A DNA stretch of 64,000 nt from an uncultured Candidatus Saccharibacteria bacterium (GTDB taxonomy: Bacteria; Patescibacteriota; Saccharimonadia; Saccharimonadales; Saccharimonadaceae), in assembly GCA_937974295.1 (NCBI GenBank), contig CALBWN010000013.1, positions 1-64,000 on the forward strand, given 5' to 3'. The notes under the pieces were generated by a model. It was not told where the DNA came from. It was given only the letters and a program-made list of their open reading frames with translations, and searched no databases. Both the position numbers and the translations under genes were made by a program. This document shows, piece by piece, positions 50,467-58,897 of this stretch (position 1 is its first letter; each line of letters opens with the position of its first letter).

Positions 50467-52131
50467 CTACAGCCGCTCCGGCGCTTCGATACCGAGCAGA
50501 GCAAGGCCAGCAGCCAGAGTGTCACGGTAGCGCTGCACCAGGCTGAGGCGCTCGGCCTGGCGTGGGCTACCAACGACACGGTTTTTCTCGTAGAAGCGGT
50601 TAAATTCTTGGGCAAGCTCGTAGAGGTAGTGGCAGATACCATGCACAAGATACTCGCGGGCAGCCTTCTCGACGACCTCTGGATATTCGCTCAGTTTGCG
50701 CAGGAGCAGGCGCTCGTCATCAGTGCAATCGGTCGGCTCAGCAGGCTCGGCACTCGCCTTGGCTAGGATGCTACACGCCCGAGCATGAGCGTATTGAATG
50801 TAGGGGCCAGAATTGCCCTGCAGGCTCACCGTCTCATCCATATCAAAGGCGATATCGTTGCCCATGCGATACTTCGCAAAGGCGTACTTGATCGCCCCCA
50901 GGGCCACCTGGCGCTGCACCACTGGGTCTGCGGTGAGATTCGCCACGCGCTCTTGGACGATAGTGAGCACATCGGCCGCTCGCGCCACATTGCCCAGGCG
51001 CGAGCTCATCTTGCTGCCATCACCAAAGCGCACCGTGCCATTGGTCAGGTGGGTCATCCGCCCAGCTAGCTCAGGCCGGAAGAGCTCTGCTGCAGCATAC
51101 ACCACGCGCATATACTCCTTTTGGTCGTTACCAGTGATGAGAATCCGGTGGTCGAAGTGGTAGTCTGCCACTTCTTTCCAGATAACGCCAATGTCCTTTG
51201 TCTCGTACGTCGGCAGGCCGTTAGACGTCACAAAAACGCGGGTGTGCAGATGCTTCGCGGGATCACCGACGAAGACCACTGCCCCCTCAGACCGCTGCAA
51301 ATTCCCCCGCTCCAGCTGCTCGTGCACCACGGCCAGGCCAATCGGTGCAGTGCTACTCTCGGGGATATAGTCAAGATGATCAACCTGAATCATCGTATAG
51401 AAGGCATCGAAGTAATCCAAGCTCCACTGGCGCGTCGTCCAATAGATCTGAGCCAGTGGCGTATTATGCTCATCATGCTCGTGGTAGCTATAGACGAGCT
51501 TGTTAAACTCAATAATCTCCTGCTTCGCCGTCTCGTTCTCTTCGTACGCCTTAGCACCGATCACATAAGCCTGGCTAATCCACCGCGCCCGAGCAAAGAC
51601 ATCGCTCTCTACCTCTGTTAATTTCTCTGGCAGCTCGCCGCCTAGCGTGTGGCGCATCCCCCACAAGCACTTAGCAACGTGCAGGCCAACATCACCACCA
51701 AAGCTAGCACGGTCTACCGACGCGCCGACCGACTCGATGATCCGCGCCAATATATCGCCATACACCGTCTGGTATAAGTGGCCAGTATGCAGCTCCTTAA
51801 AGGCGTTGGGGCAGCTATATTCCAGCGTGTAGCGCATACCGCCATAGATCTGCTGCGGTGCGGTGTTGGCCGCCTGCCACAGCGCTGCGTCGCTCAGGCG
51901 GAGATTAATAAAACCCGGGCCCGCCACGCTCACGTCAGAAAATTGGCCAGTCTGGCGTAGCACCGCCGCTACCTCCTCGGCAATCTCGCGTGGGTTTTTG
52001 CCCAGTGGCTTGGCAAGCTTGAGTGCGACGTTGGTCGCAAAATCACCAAACGTCGGCTCCGGCCGCGTTAATTCCACCGGCGGTGTTTGTTGATAAAGAG
52101 TATATACTGCATCACGAATCGTCTGTTCCAT
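50467..52131 (-). CDS. argS: Arginyl-tRNA synthetase
   Basis: A 554-aa class I synthetase that charges tRNA-Arg. The N-terminal Add-1 domain (TFGDFATNVALKLAKPLGKNPREIAEEV) is followed by the HIGH-type motif in PNAFKELHTGHLYQTVYGD, the Rossmann core, the KMSKS-type loop GDGSKMSSRLGN, and the anticodon-binding DALR domain (LPEVVEKAAREYLVHGICHYLYELAQEFNRFY). The start at 52131 follows TATACT by 6 bases (leaderless), not the in-frame start five codons upstream. pyrG lies upstream on the same strand. Confidence 0.96.
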   Translation of the reverse strand: MEQTIRDAVYTLYQQTPPVELTRPEPTFGDFATNVALKLAKPLGKNPREIAEEVAAVLRQTGQFSDVSVAGPGFINLRLSDAALWQAANTAPQQIYGGMRYTLEYSCPNAFKELHTGHLYQTVYGDILARIIESVGASVDRASFGGDVGLHVAKCLWGMRHTLGGELPEKLTEVESDVFARARWISQAYVIGAKAYEENETAKQEIIEFNKLVYSYHEHDEHNTPLAQIYWTTRQWSLDYFDAFYTMIQVDHLDYIPESSTAPIGLAVVHEQLERGNLQRSEGAVVFVGDPAKHLHTRVFVTSNGLPTYETKDIGVIWKEVADYHFDHRILITGNDQKEYMRVVYAAAELFRPELAGRMTHLTNGTVRFGDGSKMSSRLGNVARAADVLTIVQERVANLTADPVVQRQVALGAIKYAFAKYRMGNDIAFDMDETVSLQGNSGPYIQYAHARACSILAKASAEPAEPTDCTDDERLLLRKLSEYPEVVEKAAREYLVHGICHYLYELAQEFNRFYEKNRVVGSPRQAERLSLVQRYRDTLAAGLALLGIEAPERL

Positions 52132-52137
52132 GATTAT

Positions 52138-52143
52138 AGTATA
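52138..52143 (-). promoter_or_regulatory. -10 element, leaderless argS
   Basis: TATACT on the minus strand, 6 bases before the ATG at 52131. Confidence 0.6.
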
Positions 52144-52182
52144 CAACAGATGCGGTACAAAAATAACGAGGTAGCAAGAAGA

Positions 52183-53796
52183 CTACGCCTCGCCCTTTGT
52201 CCGCTTCCGCCGCTCCAGCGCCGCCTGCACCAAGCCAGCAAAGAGCGGGTGAGCCCGAAATGGCCGCGAGGCAAACTCTGGGTGAGCCTGGGTCGCAACA
52301 AAGTAGTCGCAGGTCGGTGCCTCGACGAACTCGACCAGCCTGCCATCGGGTGACGTACCCGACACCACAATCCCGCCCGCATTAATGGCAGCGAGATGCG
52401 CTTGATTCACCTCATAGCGGTGGCGATGACGCTCCACGACCTCTGTTGTGCCATATGTTTTGGCAGTGCGTGAGCCAGCCTGCAGCACCGCCGGGTAGTT
52501 GCCTAGGCGCATCGTTCCGCCGGTCGATTGCTTGCCCTGCTGGTCAGGCATAAGGTAGATGACGGCATCATCCGGCGCGGCACCACACTCCGCACTACCA
52601 GCCTGGGCCAAGCTACCACGGCGGGCAGCGGCAATCACCGCCACCTGCATTCCCAGGCAGATGCCAAGATATGGTACATTGTGCTGCAAGCAGTAACTGG
52701 CCGCCGCAATCTTCCCTTCTACCCCGCGCTTGCCAAAGCCACCGGGCACTACCACCGCATCCACAGCGCTGAGCGCTGCGTCGGTCACTGTCTCGGCATT
52801 GATCCATTGGATCGTCACCTCGCTGCGGTGCGCCCAGGCCGCTGCTTTGAGCGCCTCAGTGATAGAGAGATAGGTATCGGCATTATCAACATATTTCGCC
52901 ACGAGGCCAATCGTCAGTCGCTGGCGATAGGTCTGGCTATCGTGCCGGACAAGCTGCTGCCAACGCGTCATATCTGGCGCTGTATCATTACCGGTAAAGC
53001 TCGCCAGCACAGGCCCTAATTCGCGCGCCACCATCAGAGGTACCTTGTAGACTGTATCGACATTTGGCATCATAATGATCCCCTCTGGCCGCACCCCGCT
53101 GGCAATGGCAATCTTATCCGCTACACCACGCGGCGGCGCTGTGCTGCCCTCGGTGCGGACTGCCACCACATCGGGCATAATACCAAAGCCACGCAGGTCG
53201 GCCATGGCATTCTGGGCTGGCTTGGTCTTGTACTCCTGGCTGGTCGCAAGAAACGGTACATACACCACATGGACGAAGAGACAGTGCTCGCGCCCCACTT
53301 CGAGGGAGAACTCGCGGATCGCCTCAACGAAGCTTAGCCCCTCATAATCTCCCACCGTGCCACCAATCTCCACAATGTGCACCTGCCCTGCTGCCGCCTG
53401 GTGGACGGCTCGCTTGATCGCTTGGGTGAGGTGCGGCACCAGCTGCACCGTCTGGCCGCCAAACGTCCCGGCCCGCTCATCGGCGATCAAATCACGCAGC
53501 AGCCGCCCCGCCAGCGTGGCATTACGCTGGGTGAGCTCGAGGTCTAAAAAGCGCTCGTAGTGGCCAAGGTCGAGATCGGTCTCTGCCCCATCTTTGGTGA
53601 CGAAGCACTCGCCATGCTCCTTGGGGTTAAGCAGCCCAGCATCGACGTTAAGGTACGGGTCGCACTTTTGCACCGAGACGGTTAAGCCCTTGGCCTGCAG
53701 CACCGCGCCAATACTGGCTGCCGTGATGCCCTTACCCACCCCAGAGAGTACCCCACCGGTGACAAAAATATACGTTGGTTGGTGTGTCTGTGTCAT
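52183..53796 (-). CDS. pyrG: CTP synthase
   Basis: A 537-aa enzyme that aminates UTP to CTP using glutamine. The synthase domain shows FVTGGVLSGVGKGITAASIG, QKCDPYLNVDAG, HGECFVTKDGAETDLDLGHYERF and VEIGGTVGDYE. The glutaminase domain has GGFGKRG, GICLGMQ with the catalytic Cys, and a late HPEF. Length is standard. GGGAG lies 5 bases before the ATG at 53796; the in-frame extension to 53835 is not supported. Its product feeds the ribonucleotide reductase encoded upstream. Confidence 0.97.
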   Translation of the reverse strand: MTQTHQPTYIFVTGGVLSGVGKGITAASIGAVLQAKGLTVSVQKCDPYLNVDAGLLNPKEHGECFVTKDGAETDLDLGHYERFLDLELTQRNATLAGRLLRDLIADERAGTFGGQTVQLVPHLTQAIKRAVHQAAAGQVHIVEIGGTVGDYEGLSFVEAIREFSLEVGREHCLFVHVVYVPFLATSQEYKTKPAQNAMADLRGFGIMPDVVAVRTEGSTAPPRGVADKIAIASGVRPEGIIMMPNVDTVYKVPLMVARELGPVLASFTGNDTAPDMTRWQQLVRHDSQTYRQRLTIGLVAKYVDNADTYLSITEALKAAAWAHRSEVTIQWINAETVTDAALSAVDAVVVPGGFGKRGVEGKIAAASYCLQHNVPYLGICLGMQVAVIAAARRGSLAQAGSAECGAAPDDAVIYLMPDQQGKQSTGGTMRLGNYPAVLQAGSRTAKTYGTTEVVERHRHRYEVNQAHLAAINAGGIVVSGTSPDGRLVEFVEAPTCDYFVATQAHPEFASRPFRAHPLFAGLVQAALERRKRTKGEA

Positions 53797-53850
53797 ACAA
53801 TCTCCCTCTCGCGTTCTATTGTAGCATGTATCCATAAGCAGTATACCAGC

Positions 53851-53875
53851 AAAAAACCAGCCCTACAGCTGGCTT
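53851..53875 (-). terminator. Terminator of the CxxC-tail gene
   Basis: On the minus strand, CCAGC pairs with GCTGG around a 6-base loop and is followed by TTTTTT. It separates the 76-aa gene from pyrG. Confidence 0.7.
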
Positions 53876-53899
53876 CTGCTGGTTATCGACAAGCGCCAC

Positions 53900-54130
53900 C
53901 TATTGGCAGCCCTCACACATCGTCAGCTCCGCTGGATCTGGCATAATAACAGGAGTGCCACTCGCCGCCGCTTGGTCAACAGCAACTTGCTGAGCAGCCA
54001 GCAGTGCCTGCTCGATAGCGTCGAGCTTTTCCTCCAGCGTCATGTCGTCCGTTAGTTGTGGCTTGGTAGTCTGCGCCTGCGTAGCCGCTGGATCGGTTGT
54101 TGGTGATGTCGTTTGTGTCGTCTGCGTCAT
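53900..54130 (-). CDS. 76-aa protein ending in CxxC: candidate free-standing NrdA redox tail
   Basis: The first 28 residues are Thr/Gln/Pro-rich and disordered. Residues 29-58 form a likely helix (DMTLEEKLDAIEQALLAAQQ), and a linker (ASGTPVIMPDPAEL) leads to the end TMCEGCQ. Class I NrdA subunits usually end in a mobile CxxC-type tail that re-reduces the active-site disulfide. The NrdA encoded at 56134 lacks such a tail. This gene has its own promoter with NrdR-like boxes like those of nrdA, and its own terminator. I infer that it supplies the tail in trans. An alternative is a small redox or metal-binding protein of another pathway. AGGGA lies 5 bases before the ATG. Confidence 0.55.
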   Translation of the reverse strand: MTQTTQTTSPTTDPAATQAQTTKPQLTDDMTLEEKLDAIEQALLAAQQVAVDQAAASGTPVIMPDPAELTMCEGCQ

Positions 54131-54148
54131 ATATTATTCCCTACCCGT

Positions 54149-54187
54149 TTTTTAGTTATAGTGTCCATTGTACGCTATATATAGCGT
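54149..54187 (-). promoter_or_regulatory. Tandem NrdR-like boxes at the CxxC-tail promoter
   Basis: ACGCTATATATAGCGT (54172-54187), a perfect palindrome like the NrdR box, plus a half-conserved copy ending ATAGTGT (54149-54164), about two helical turns apart. The first fills the spacer between -35 and -10, the second the start region, as expected for repression. Confidence 0.6.
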
Positions 54188-54196
54188 TTTATGCAA
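54167..54196 (-). promoter_or_regulatory. Promoter of the CxxC-tail gene
   Basis: TTGCAT (54196-54191), 18-base spacer, TACAAT (54172-54167) on the minus strand. It starts within the 3' end of the upstream PPOX gene region. Confidence 0.55.
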
Positions 54197-54584
54197 GGTA
54201 ATGCACCCAATTTTCTGTTGTAGAATTATCATCCAGCTGGCCAATCGGTGCGACATACCACTGCGGCTGGGCACACTGCGGGCGGAAGCTCCCCAGCTTG
54301 GCCGTGTATGCCTCAGTAATGGCCGCGACTTCGTCCTCGCGGGCTTCGCGCACTGTGGTGTGGAGATAGACAGCCTGCTTGGCGTCATCCCACACCACAA
54401 ACTCTGCCCGCCCAGTACGAAAGGCGTTGTGCGAGTGGCGCGCCTCACGATCCGACAGCCAAGCGATCATATCCCCCACCCGCACAAAGTGCAGTGGCGT
54501 CACCAGTGGCGTGCGGTCGCGATTCACCGTAGCTAACGCACCGACTGGCACTGTGTCGAGGATGGTTTGCGTGAGGGTATTCAT
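54189..54584 (-). CDS. Pyridoxamine 5'-phosphate oxidase-like FMN-binding protein
   Basis: A 131-aa split-barrel protein of the PNPOx-like superfamily: VGALATVNRDRTPLVTPLHFVRVGDMIAWLS forms the first strands and FMN-binding surface, followed by NAFRTGRAEFVVWDDAKQAVYLHTTVREAR. Members bind FMN or F420 and act as oxidoreductases or heme-related proteins; the true substrate is unclear, and vitamin B6 oxidation is not implied. AAAGGAAT lies 11 bases before the ATG. It sits between the hairpin repeat next to nrdB and the CxxC-tail promoter. Confidence 0.8.
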   Translation of the reverse strand: MNTLTQTILDTVPVGALATVNRDRTPLVTPLHFVRVGDMIAWLSDREARHSHNAFRTGRAEFVVWDDAKQAVYLHTTVREAREDEVAAITEAYTAKLGSFRPQCAQPQWYVAPIGQLDDNSTTENWVHYLA

Positions 54585-54642
54585 GATGGCTATATTCCTT
54601 TCGTATCTAATTTGCGAATATTATTTGCTACATCAGCGGGCC

Positions 54643-54758
54643 GCTCTCACTCCATTGCCAGACAAGAAAATTATCTGGAGGCCAGCGACCAAGCAGGCGG
54701 AAAAGCTCTGTTGCATATTCTGGCCGGAACATTTTCGGTCTGGTGATGGAGTGAGAGC
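54643..54758. repeat. Hairpin repeat, copy A (3' side of nrdB)
   Basis: A 116-base element with 13-base perfect terminal inverted repeats (GCTCTCACTCCAT / ATGGAGTGAGAGC) that extend with mismatches to about 40 bases. It is related in reverse orientation to copy B at 58898 and in the same orientation to partial copy C at 58808. No coding content. It could be a MITE-like element or a conserved structured RNA. Confidence 0.75.
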
Positions 54759-54806
54759 TCCCGTAAGACTGGTAGACTGGTAAGATTGTTGTTTTGCCAA
54801 TATCTA

Positions 54807-55784
54807 CTACTTCGTCGTATTCACCTCATAACTCGTATTGGTGCTTTCGAAGAAGTTCACCAGCTCCAGCGTGTCGTTGGCGGCGGCCATCCACTTGGCT
54901 GGGTTGGTGACGTTGTACTCTGGCTCAAAGCCCAGCTCTTCCAGCCGCCGGTCGGTCATGTACATCACATATTGGTTGACGTAGTCGGCGTTGAGGCCCA
55001 GGATACCACGCGGCAGCATGTCTTTGTTATACGCCTTTTCGAGCTCAACGGCTTCCAGGATCAGGCTGCGGATTTCGTCGGCAAATTCCTCGGTTTGTAG
55101 ATCCGGGTTTTCGTGCAGGATGGTCAGCAGCAGGTTAATGCCAAATTCCAGGTGCAGATTCTCGTCCTTCGTCACCCAGTCGAGCAATGTGCCGACATTG
55201 CGCAGCAGATTGCGGCGGCGGAAGCTCATCCCCACCATAAAGCCGCTGTAGAACCAAATCCCTTCCAGCACGATGTTATAGGCCACCAGGTTGCGCACAA
55301 AATCCTTCTTGCCCTCTAGCGTCGTCACATCCGGGCGCTCCTCCATCATGCGCGTAACGTACTTGGTCTGGAAGGCGGCTTTATCGGCCAGGGATTTTTT
55401 GCCCCAGCCAGCGGCGTAAATTTCCTCACGGTCAAACGGGAAGGTCTCGATAATATACTCGAAGGTCATAAAGTGGTTGGCCTCTTCCCACATCTGCTTC
55501 GAAAGATACAGGTGGCACTCGGCGGCGTTGACGCAGGGGTAAATACCAAAGGCCAACGATTTATTAATCAGCAGCTCGTTGGGGTTGAGGTAGCTAATCA
55601 CCGTCTTCAGGGCGTGCTTTTCATCCTCGCTCAGCTTTTCAAAATCCGCCAAATCCTGGCTCAATTGCACCTCATTGGGGAACCACGTGTTGGCCACCGC
55701 TTGGTTGTACAAGCGGTACGCCCAGTCATAGCGCACCGGCTTGAGCTGCAAGCCATCGCGTACGCCTGATCCTAAAATGCCCAT
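54807..55784 (-). CDS. nrdB: Ribonucleotide reductase beta subunit, class Ic type
   Basis: A 325-aa ferritin-like subunit that makes the oxidant for ribonucleotide reduction. Metal ligands are visible: Glu70 (NPNEL), Glu101 and His104 (EEANH), Glu in VLEGIWFYSGF, and Glu/His in KDENLHLEFG. The residue four after His104 is Phe108, where Tyr would carry the radical, and the first ligand is Glu, not Asp. Both traits define class Ic enzymes such as Chlamydia NrdB with a Mn/Fe centre. The usual YxxxY-type C-terminal end is replaced by FESTNTSYEVNTTK with one Tyr. AAAGGAGG lies 7 bases before the ATG. Confidence 0.94.
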   Translation of the reverse strand: MGILGSGVRDGLQLKPVRYDWAYRLYNQAVANTWFPNEVQLSQDLADFEKLSEDEKHALKTVISYLNPNELLINKSLAFGIYPCVNAAECHLYLSKQMWEEANHFMTFEYIIETFPFDREEIYAAGWGKKSLADKAAFQTKYVTRMMEERPDVTTLEGKKDFVRNLVAYNIVLEGIWFYSGFMVGMSFRRRNLLRNVGTLLDWVTKDENLHLEFGINLLLTILHENPDLQTEEFADEIRSLILEAVELEKAYNKDMLPRGILGLNADYVNQYVMYMTDRRLEELGFEPEYNVTNPAKWMAAANDTLELVNFFESTNTSYEVNTTK

Positions 55785-55835
55785 ATGTTACCTCCTTTTG
55801 TTTTGTCAAAAACTAGTTAATTATATTATCCAGGC

Positions 55836-56132
55836 TTATATTTCTTGTTCTTCCATATCTGCTGGGTGACGCTCAGCTACAGAACTGTTATCTGGCTGGC
55901 TTGATTTTTTCTCTGTTTGCGGTACTGGGAAGAGTGGTGGGTTCAGGCCGGCATCAAGGGTATATTGTATATAACATGTTGGTTCTGTGTGGTCTGCCCT
56001 TGTAATTGCTGCAGCACCAACACCATAGCTCACACTCAGGGTGGCCAATTTTGCTCGCTCCGCAAGTGACAACTCAGCAAAGTCTATCGTGCTTTGTTCG
56101 CTCGCTACTCCCGTTTTTCCTTCATGCGTCAT
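55836..56132 (-). CDS. 98-aa protein between nrdA and nrdB
   Basis: No family recognised. The ATG at 56132 follows the nrdA stop by one base, with AAGGA in the end of nrdA, so it is translationally coupled; an extension to 56195 would lie inside nrdA. It has a helix (STIDFAELSLAERAKLATLSV), then VGAAAITRADHTEPTCYIQYTLDAGLNPPLFPVP with one Cys, and a disordered Ser/Glu-rich end. Its place inside the operon suggests a role in reductase assembly, regulation or reduction, but nothing in the sequence proves this. Confidence 0.7.
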   Translation of the reverse strand: MTHEGKTGVASEQSTIDFAELSLAERAKLATLSVSYGVGAAAITRADHTEPTCYIQYTLDAGLNPPLFPVPQTEKKSSQPDNSSVAERHPADMEEQEI

Positions 56133-56133
56133 A

Positions 56134-58572
56134 CTATTCCTTCTCCTTCCCCTTCCCTTCCTCCTGCTTCTTGCGTGCGCGGTAGAAGCCACCAAAGCCC
56201 ACGCGCTTGGCGTCTTGGTGGAGTTTTTGTTCGGTTTTGTTGGCGCGAATGGAGACCTGCTCGGACTGGTGGCGAGGCTTCACGTGCAAATAATACGTCG
56301 TTTTCAGGCCGCGGCGCCAGGCTTCGCTATAGATCGTAATATACTCCTCGATATTGCGCGACTCTAAGTACATATTGCGGCTAATCGCTTGGTCGACCCA
56401 CTTCTGAGCGCGGGCTGCCACCTCAATGAAGGCGTAGGGGCTAAGCTGAAAGCTCGTCTTATACACATCGCGCACCGCCTGAGGGATCTGCTTCATGTGC
56501 TGGATGTCGCCTTGGTTAGTAAGCAGCTCATCCTTGAGCTCCTCCCACAGGCCAAGGGCTTTAAGCTTGCGCACCAGGTTAGCATTGACCTCGAGGAACT
56601 TGCCATTGAGCGTGCTGCGGCTAAAGATCTGGCTAAATTGCGGGTCGATCCCTGGAGTGGTACCCGTCACGTGCGAGATATTGGCGGTAGGCGCAATAGC
56701 CATCAGCGTGGCATTGCGCATGCCGCGTTGCACCTTGGGGCGCAGCGCCTCCCAGTCGAGGCGGCGAGTCGTGTTAATTGCTACTGCCTCACCCCGCTGC
56801 GCGCCAAGCCGGTCGATCGTGTCGATAGGCAATTCCCCCTTGCTCCAGCCACTGCCCGCAAAGTTGGGGTAGCTGCCGCGCGTCACTGCCAGCTCGGCCG
56901 ACTCATCGATAGCGTAGTAGCTAATAAACTCCGCCAATTGATCAACCAGTTCATATGCCTCCTCAGATTCGTAGCTCAGCTCGAGCTTTTCTAGTACATC
57001 GGCCAGGCCCATAAAGCCCAGGCCAATCGCCCGATTTTGCAGGTTGCTATTCATCGCCTCGGGGATGGGTGTTGTGGTAATGTCTACAAGGTTATCGAGC
57101 TGCCGCGTGGCCGAGCGCGTCGCCTGCTCGAGCCGTGGCCAGTCCCACGTCTTGGTCGCGTCATCCAGGAAGGCACTGAGGTTAATACTCACCAGATTGC
57201 ACACCGCAATATTGTGCTCATCTTGCGGCAAAGTGATCTCTGTACAGAGGTTGCTGAGGTGAATGGTGCCAGTGTTATTGTTGAGCGCGCGGAGGTTGAT
57301 GGCATCCTTCCAGGTGAGCCACGGGTGGCCGGTTGCCTGCAAACTACTCAGAATTCTGTGGAATTGTTGGCGCGCAGGCAGCTTGTCATAAGCGCGTAGC
57401 TTGCCCGCTTCGGCCTGGGTGATGTAATAGGCATACCGCTCGGCAAAGGCCGCGCCATACAGCTCGCTTAAGTCACTCACCTCAGCTGGGTCGAAGAGAT
57501 ACCAGTCTTCATCCGCCTGCACCCGGCGCATAAATTCATCACTAATAAACACCGCTGTGTCGAGGTAGCGTGTCCGCAAATACGGGTCGCCGGAGTTCGA
57601 TCGCAGGTCGATGAATTCTCTAAAATCGATGTGCCAGTTCTCCATATACACCGCTGCCGCACCCATCTTTTTACCCTTGCGCGACACCGCAAACAGCGCT
57701 GTATCGATCATCTTAATAAACGGAATTGGCCCAGTGCTTGTTGTGTTAGTTGTCTTGACTGGGCTACCTGCCGCCCGCAGCTTCGTAAAACTGACACCGA
57801 TACCGCCTGTCCCTTTAGCAATCCACATCGTATCGCGCACACTCTTAGCAATCGATTCCATATCATCCTGCACTTCCATGACGAAGCAATTGCTCAGCTG
57901 CGGGAACAATCCACCAGCATTGACGCGGGTGCTCCCGCCCGGGCTGTACTCGAGATTAGCCATGTGCTGGTAAAACTCAATGGCTGCCTCAGTCGGGTGT
58001 TCCTCATTGTAGCTCAGACCCATGGCGATGCGCATAGTAGTAAACTGCGGCACTTCGAGCGGTTCGCCGTTTTGCTTGCGCAGGGCGTAGCGGTTGCGGT
58101 TGGTCACCACACCAAGGTATTTGCTGAGTTTATCTTTACTCGGGTCAAGCGCAGCAGCCAGGCGCTCAAGGTCGAAGATCGCCTCATCTTCCATGCGGGG
58201 GTCAAGCAAGCCATCGGCCACCGCCTGGCGAATATAGCGCGGGAAGGCCTCCCTATGCCGTTGGCGCAGCTCTTCATCAGTGGTATATACGCCCAGCAAA
58301 TCGCGGTAGATTGTGCCCAGCAGCAGGCGCGCCGCAATCGTGTCGTAGTCTGGGTCATCCTTAATATTCTGCACCGTCGTCTGGATGAGTGTCTCCTCCA
58401 GCTGCTTGGTCGTCATTCCATCAAAGAGCGTCAGCTGCAGCTCACTGGCAATCTGCACGATCTTCTGCAGCGGGTCGGCCACCCCCTGGCTTGCTGCCAG
58501 CAACGTGGCATTTATCTTGGTTGTGTCGAATGGCTCGGTCGTGCCATCGCGCTTGGTAATATGAATTGTCAT
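56134..58572 (-). CDS. nrdA: Ribonucleotide reductase alpha subunit, lacking the C-terminal CxxC tail
   Basis: An 812-aa catalytic subunit. It has an N-terminal ATP-cone (residues 1-95, allosteric activity site) and catalytic residues Cys229 (SNCFV), Asn441, Cys443 and Glu445 (SNLCTE), and Cys458 (AVCNLVS). It also has the PTANISHVTGTTPGIDPQF loop and the Tyr pair in TTYYLHVKP. The C terminus then ends in VGFGGFYRARKKQEEGKGKEKE with no cysteine, although family members normally finish with a CxxC- or CxxxxC-type redox tail. The nearby 76-aa protein may supply it. The ATG at 58572 is preferred (GGGGAGGG upstream) over a frame to 58620. Confidence 0.96.
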   Translation of the reverse strand: MTIHITKRDGTTEPFDTTKINATLLAASQGVADPLQKIVQIASELQLTLFDGMTTKQLEETLIQTTVQNIKDDPDYDTIAARLLLGTIYRDLLGVYTTDEELRQRHREAFPRYIRQAVADGLLDPRMEDEAIFDLERLAAALDPSKDKLSKYLGVVTNRNRYALRKQNGEPLEVPQFTTMRIAMGLSYNEEHPTEAAIEFYQHMANLEYSPGGSTRVNAGGLFPQLSNCFVMEVQDDMESIAKSVRDTMWIAKGTGGIGVSFTKLRAAGSPVKTTNTTSTGPIPFIKMIDTALFAVSRKGKKMGAAAVYMENWHIDFREFIDLRSNSGDPYLRTRYLDTAVFISDEFMRRVQADEDWYLFDPAEVSDLSELYGAAFAERYAYYITQAEAGKLRAYDKLPARQQFHRILSSLQATGHPWLTWKDAINLRALNNNTGTIHLSNLCTEITLPQDEHNIAVCNLVSINLSAFLDDATKTWDWPRLEQATRSATRQLDNLVDITTTPIPEAMNSNLQNRAIGLGFMGLADVLEKLELSYESEEAYELVDQLAEFISYYAIDESAELAVTRGSYPNFAGSGWSKGELPIDTIDRLGAQRGEAVAINTTRRLDWEALRPKVQRGMRNATLMAIAPTANISHVTGTTPGIDPQFSQIFSRSTLNGKFLEVNANLVRKLKALGLWEELKDELLTNQGDIQHMKQIPQAVRDVYKTSFQLSPYAFIEVAARAQKWVDQAISRNMYLESRNIEEYITIYSEAWRRGLKTTYYLHVKPRHQSEQVSIRANKTEQKLHQDAKRVGFGGFYRARKKQEEGKGKEKE

Positions 58573-58676
58573 CATCCCTCCCCTTGGGCTCCTTACTATA
58601 CGGTGCACAAAACCAGCCACCAGGGCACGCCTGGAGCCAAGCTGTATTGTTTGTCTCTCCCGTGTTTATGTGTGCT

Positions 58677-58709
58677 CGCTATATATGTAGCGTCTGTATC
58701 CTACTATAG
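58677..58709 (-). promoter_or_regulatory. Tandem NrdR-like boxes at the nrdA promoter
   Basis: CGCTATATATGTAGCG (58677-58692), nearly palindromic, and a second CTATAG-centred site (58698-58713) about 22 bases away that covers the -10. This matches the paired NrdR boxes found at many bacterial reductase operons. Confidence 0.6.
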
Positions 58710-58732
58710 ACGCCAGATGTGGTGCTTGGCAA
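58704..58732 (-). promoter_or_regulatory. Promoter of the nrdA operon
   Basis: TTGCCA (58732-58727), 17-base spacer, CTATAG (58709-58704) on the minus strand; leader of about 125 bases. Confidence 0.5.
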
Positions 58733-58807
58733 GGGGTTTTGTGAAAACTACAACCGATTTTGTGAGTGACCTCTGTGGGTGCTGGTGGCACACCATAGCC
58801 TCGTGTA

Positions 58808-58880
58808 AGAAAATATCTGGAGGCCAGCGTTAGTGCACGCGGGTAGAGCTCTATTGCACTATCCGTGCCAGAATATTATG
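58808..58880. repeat. Hairpin repeat, degenerate copy C
   Basis: Starts AAGAAAATATCTGGAGGCCAGCG, nearly identical to the inner left part of copy A, then diverges while keeping an AGCTCTATTGCA segment like AGCTCTGTTGCA in A. It contains its own TAGTGCA/TGCACTA inverted repeat. Same orientation as A; the outer arms are missing. Confidence 0.55.
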
Positions 58881-58897
58881 AAGCAGCAGCTATGCCA

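Noticed and set aside
50364..50648. 94-aa minus-strand frame overlapping argS
   Set aside because: Out of frame with argS, with no ribosome site; the overlapping 42-aa frame after the argS stop is the better candidate.
57631..58833. 400-aa plus-strand frame opposite nrdA
   Set aside because: Antisense shadow of nrdA that also runs across the nrdA promoter and repeats; no domain seen.
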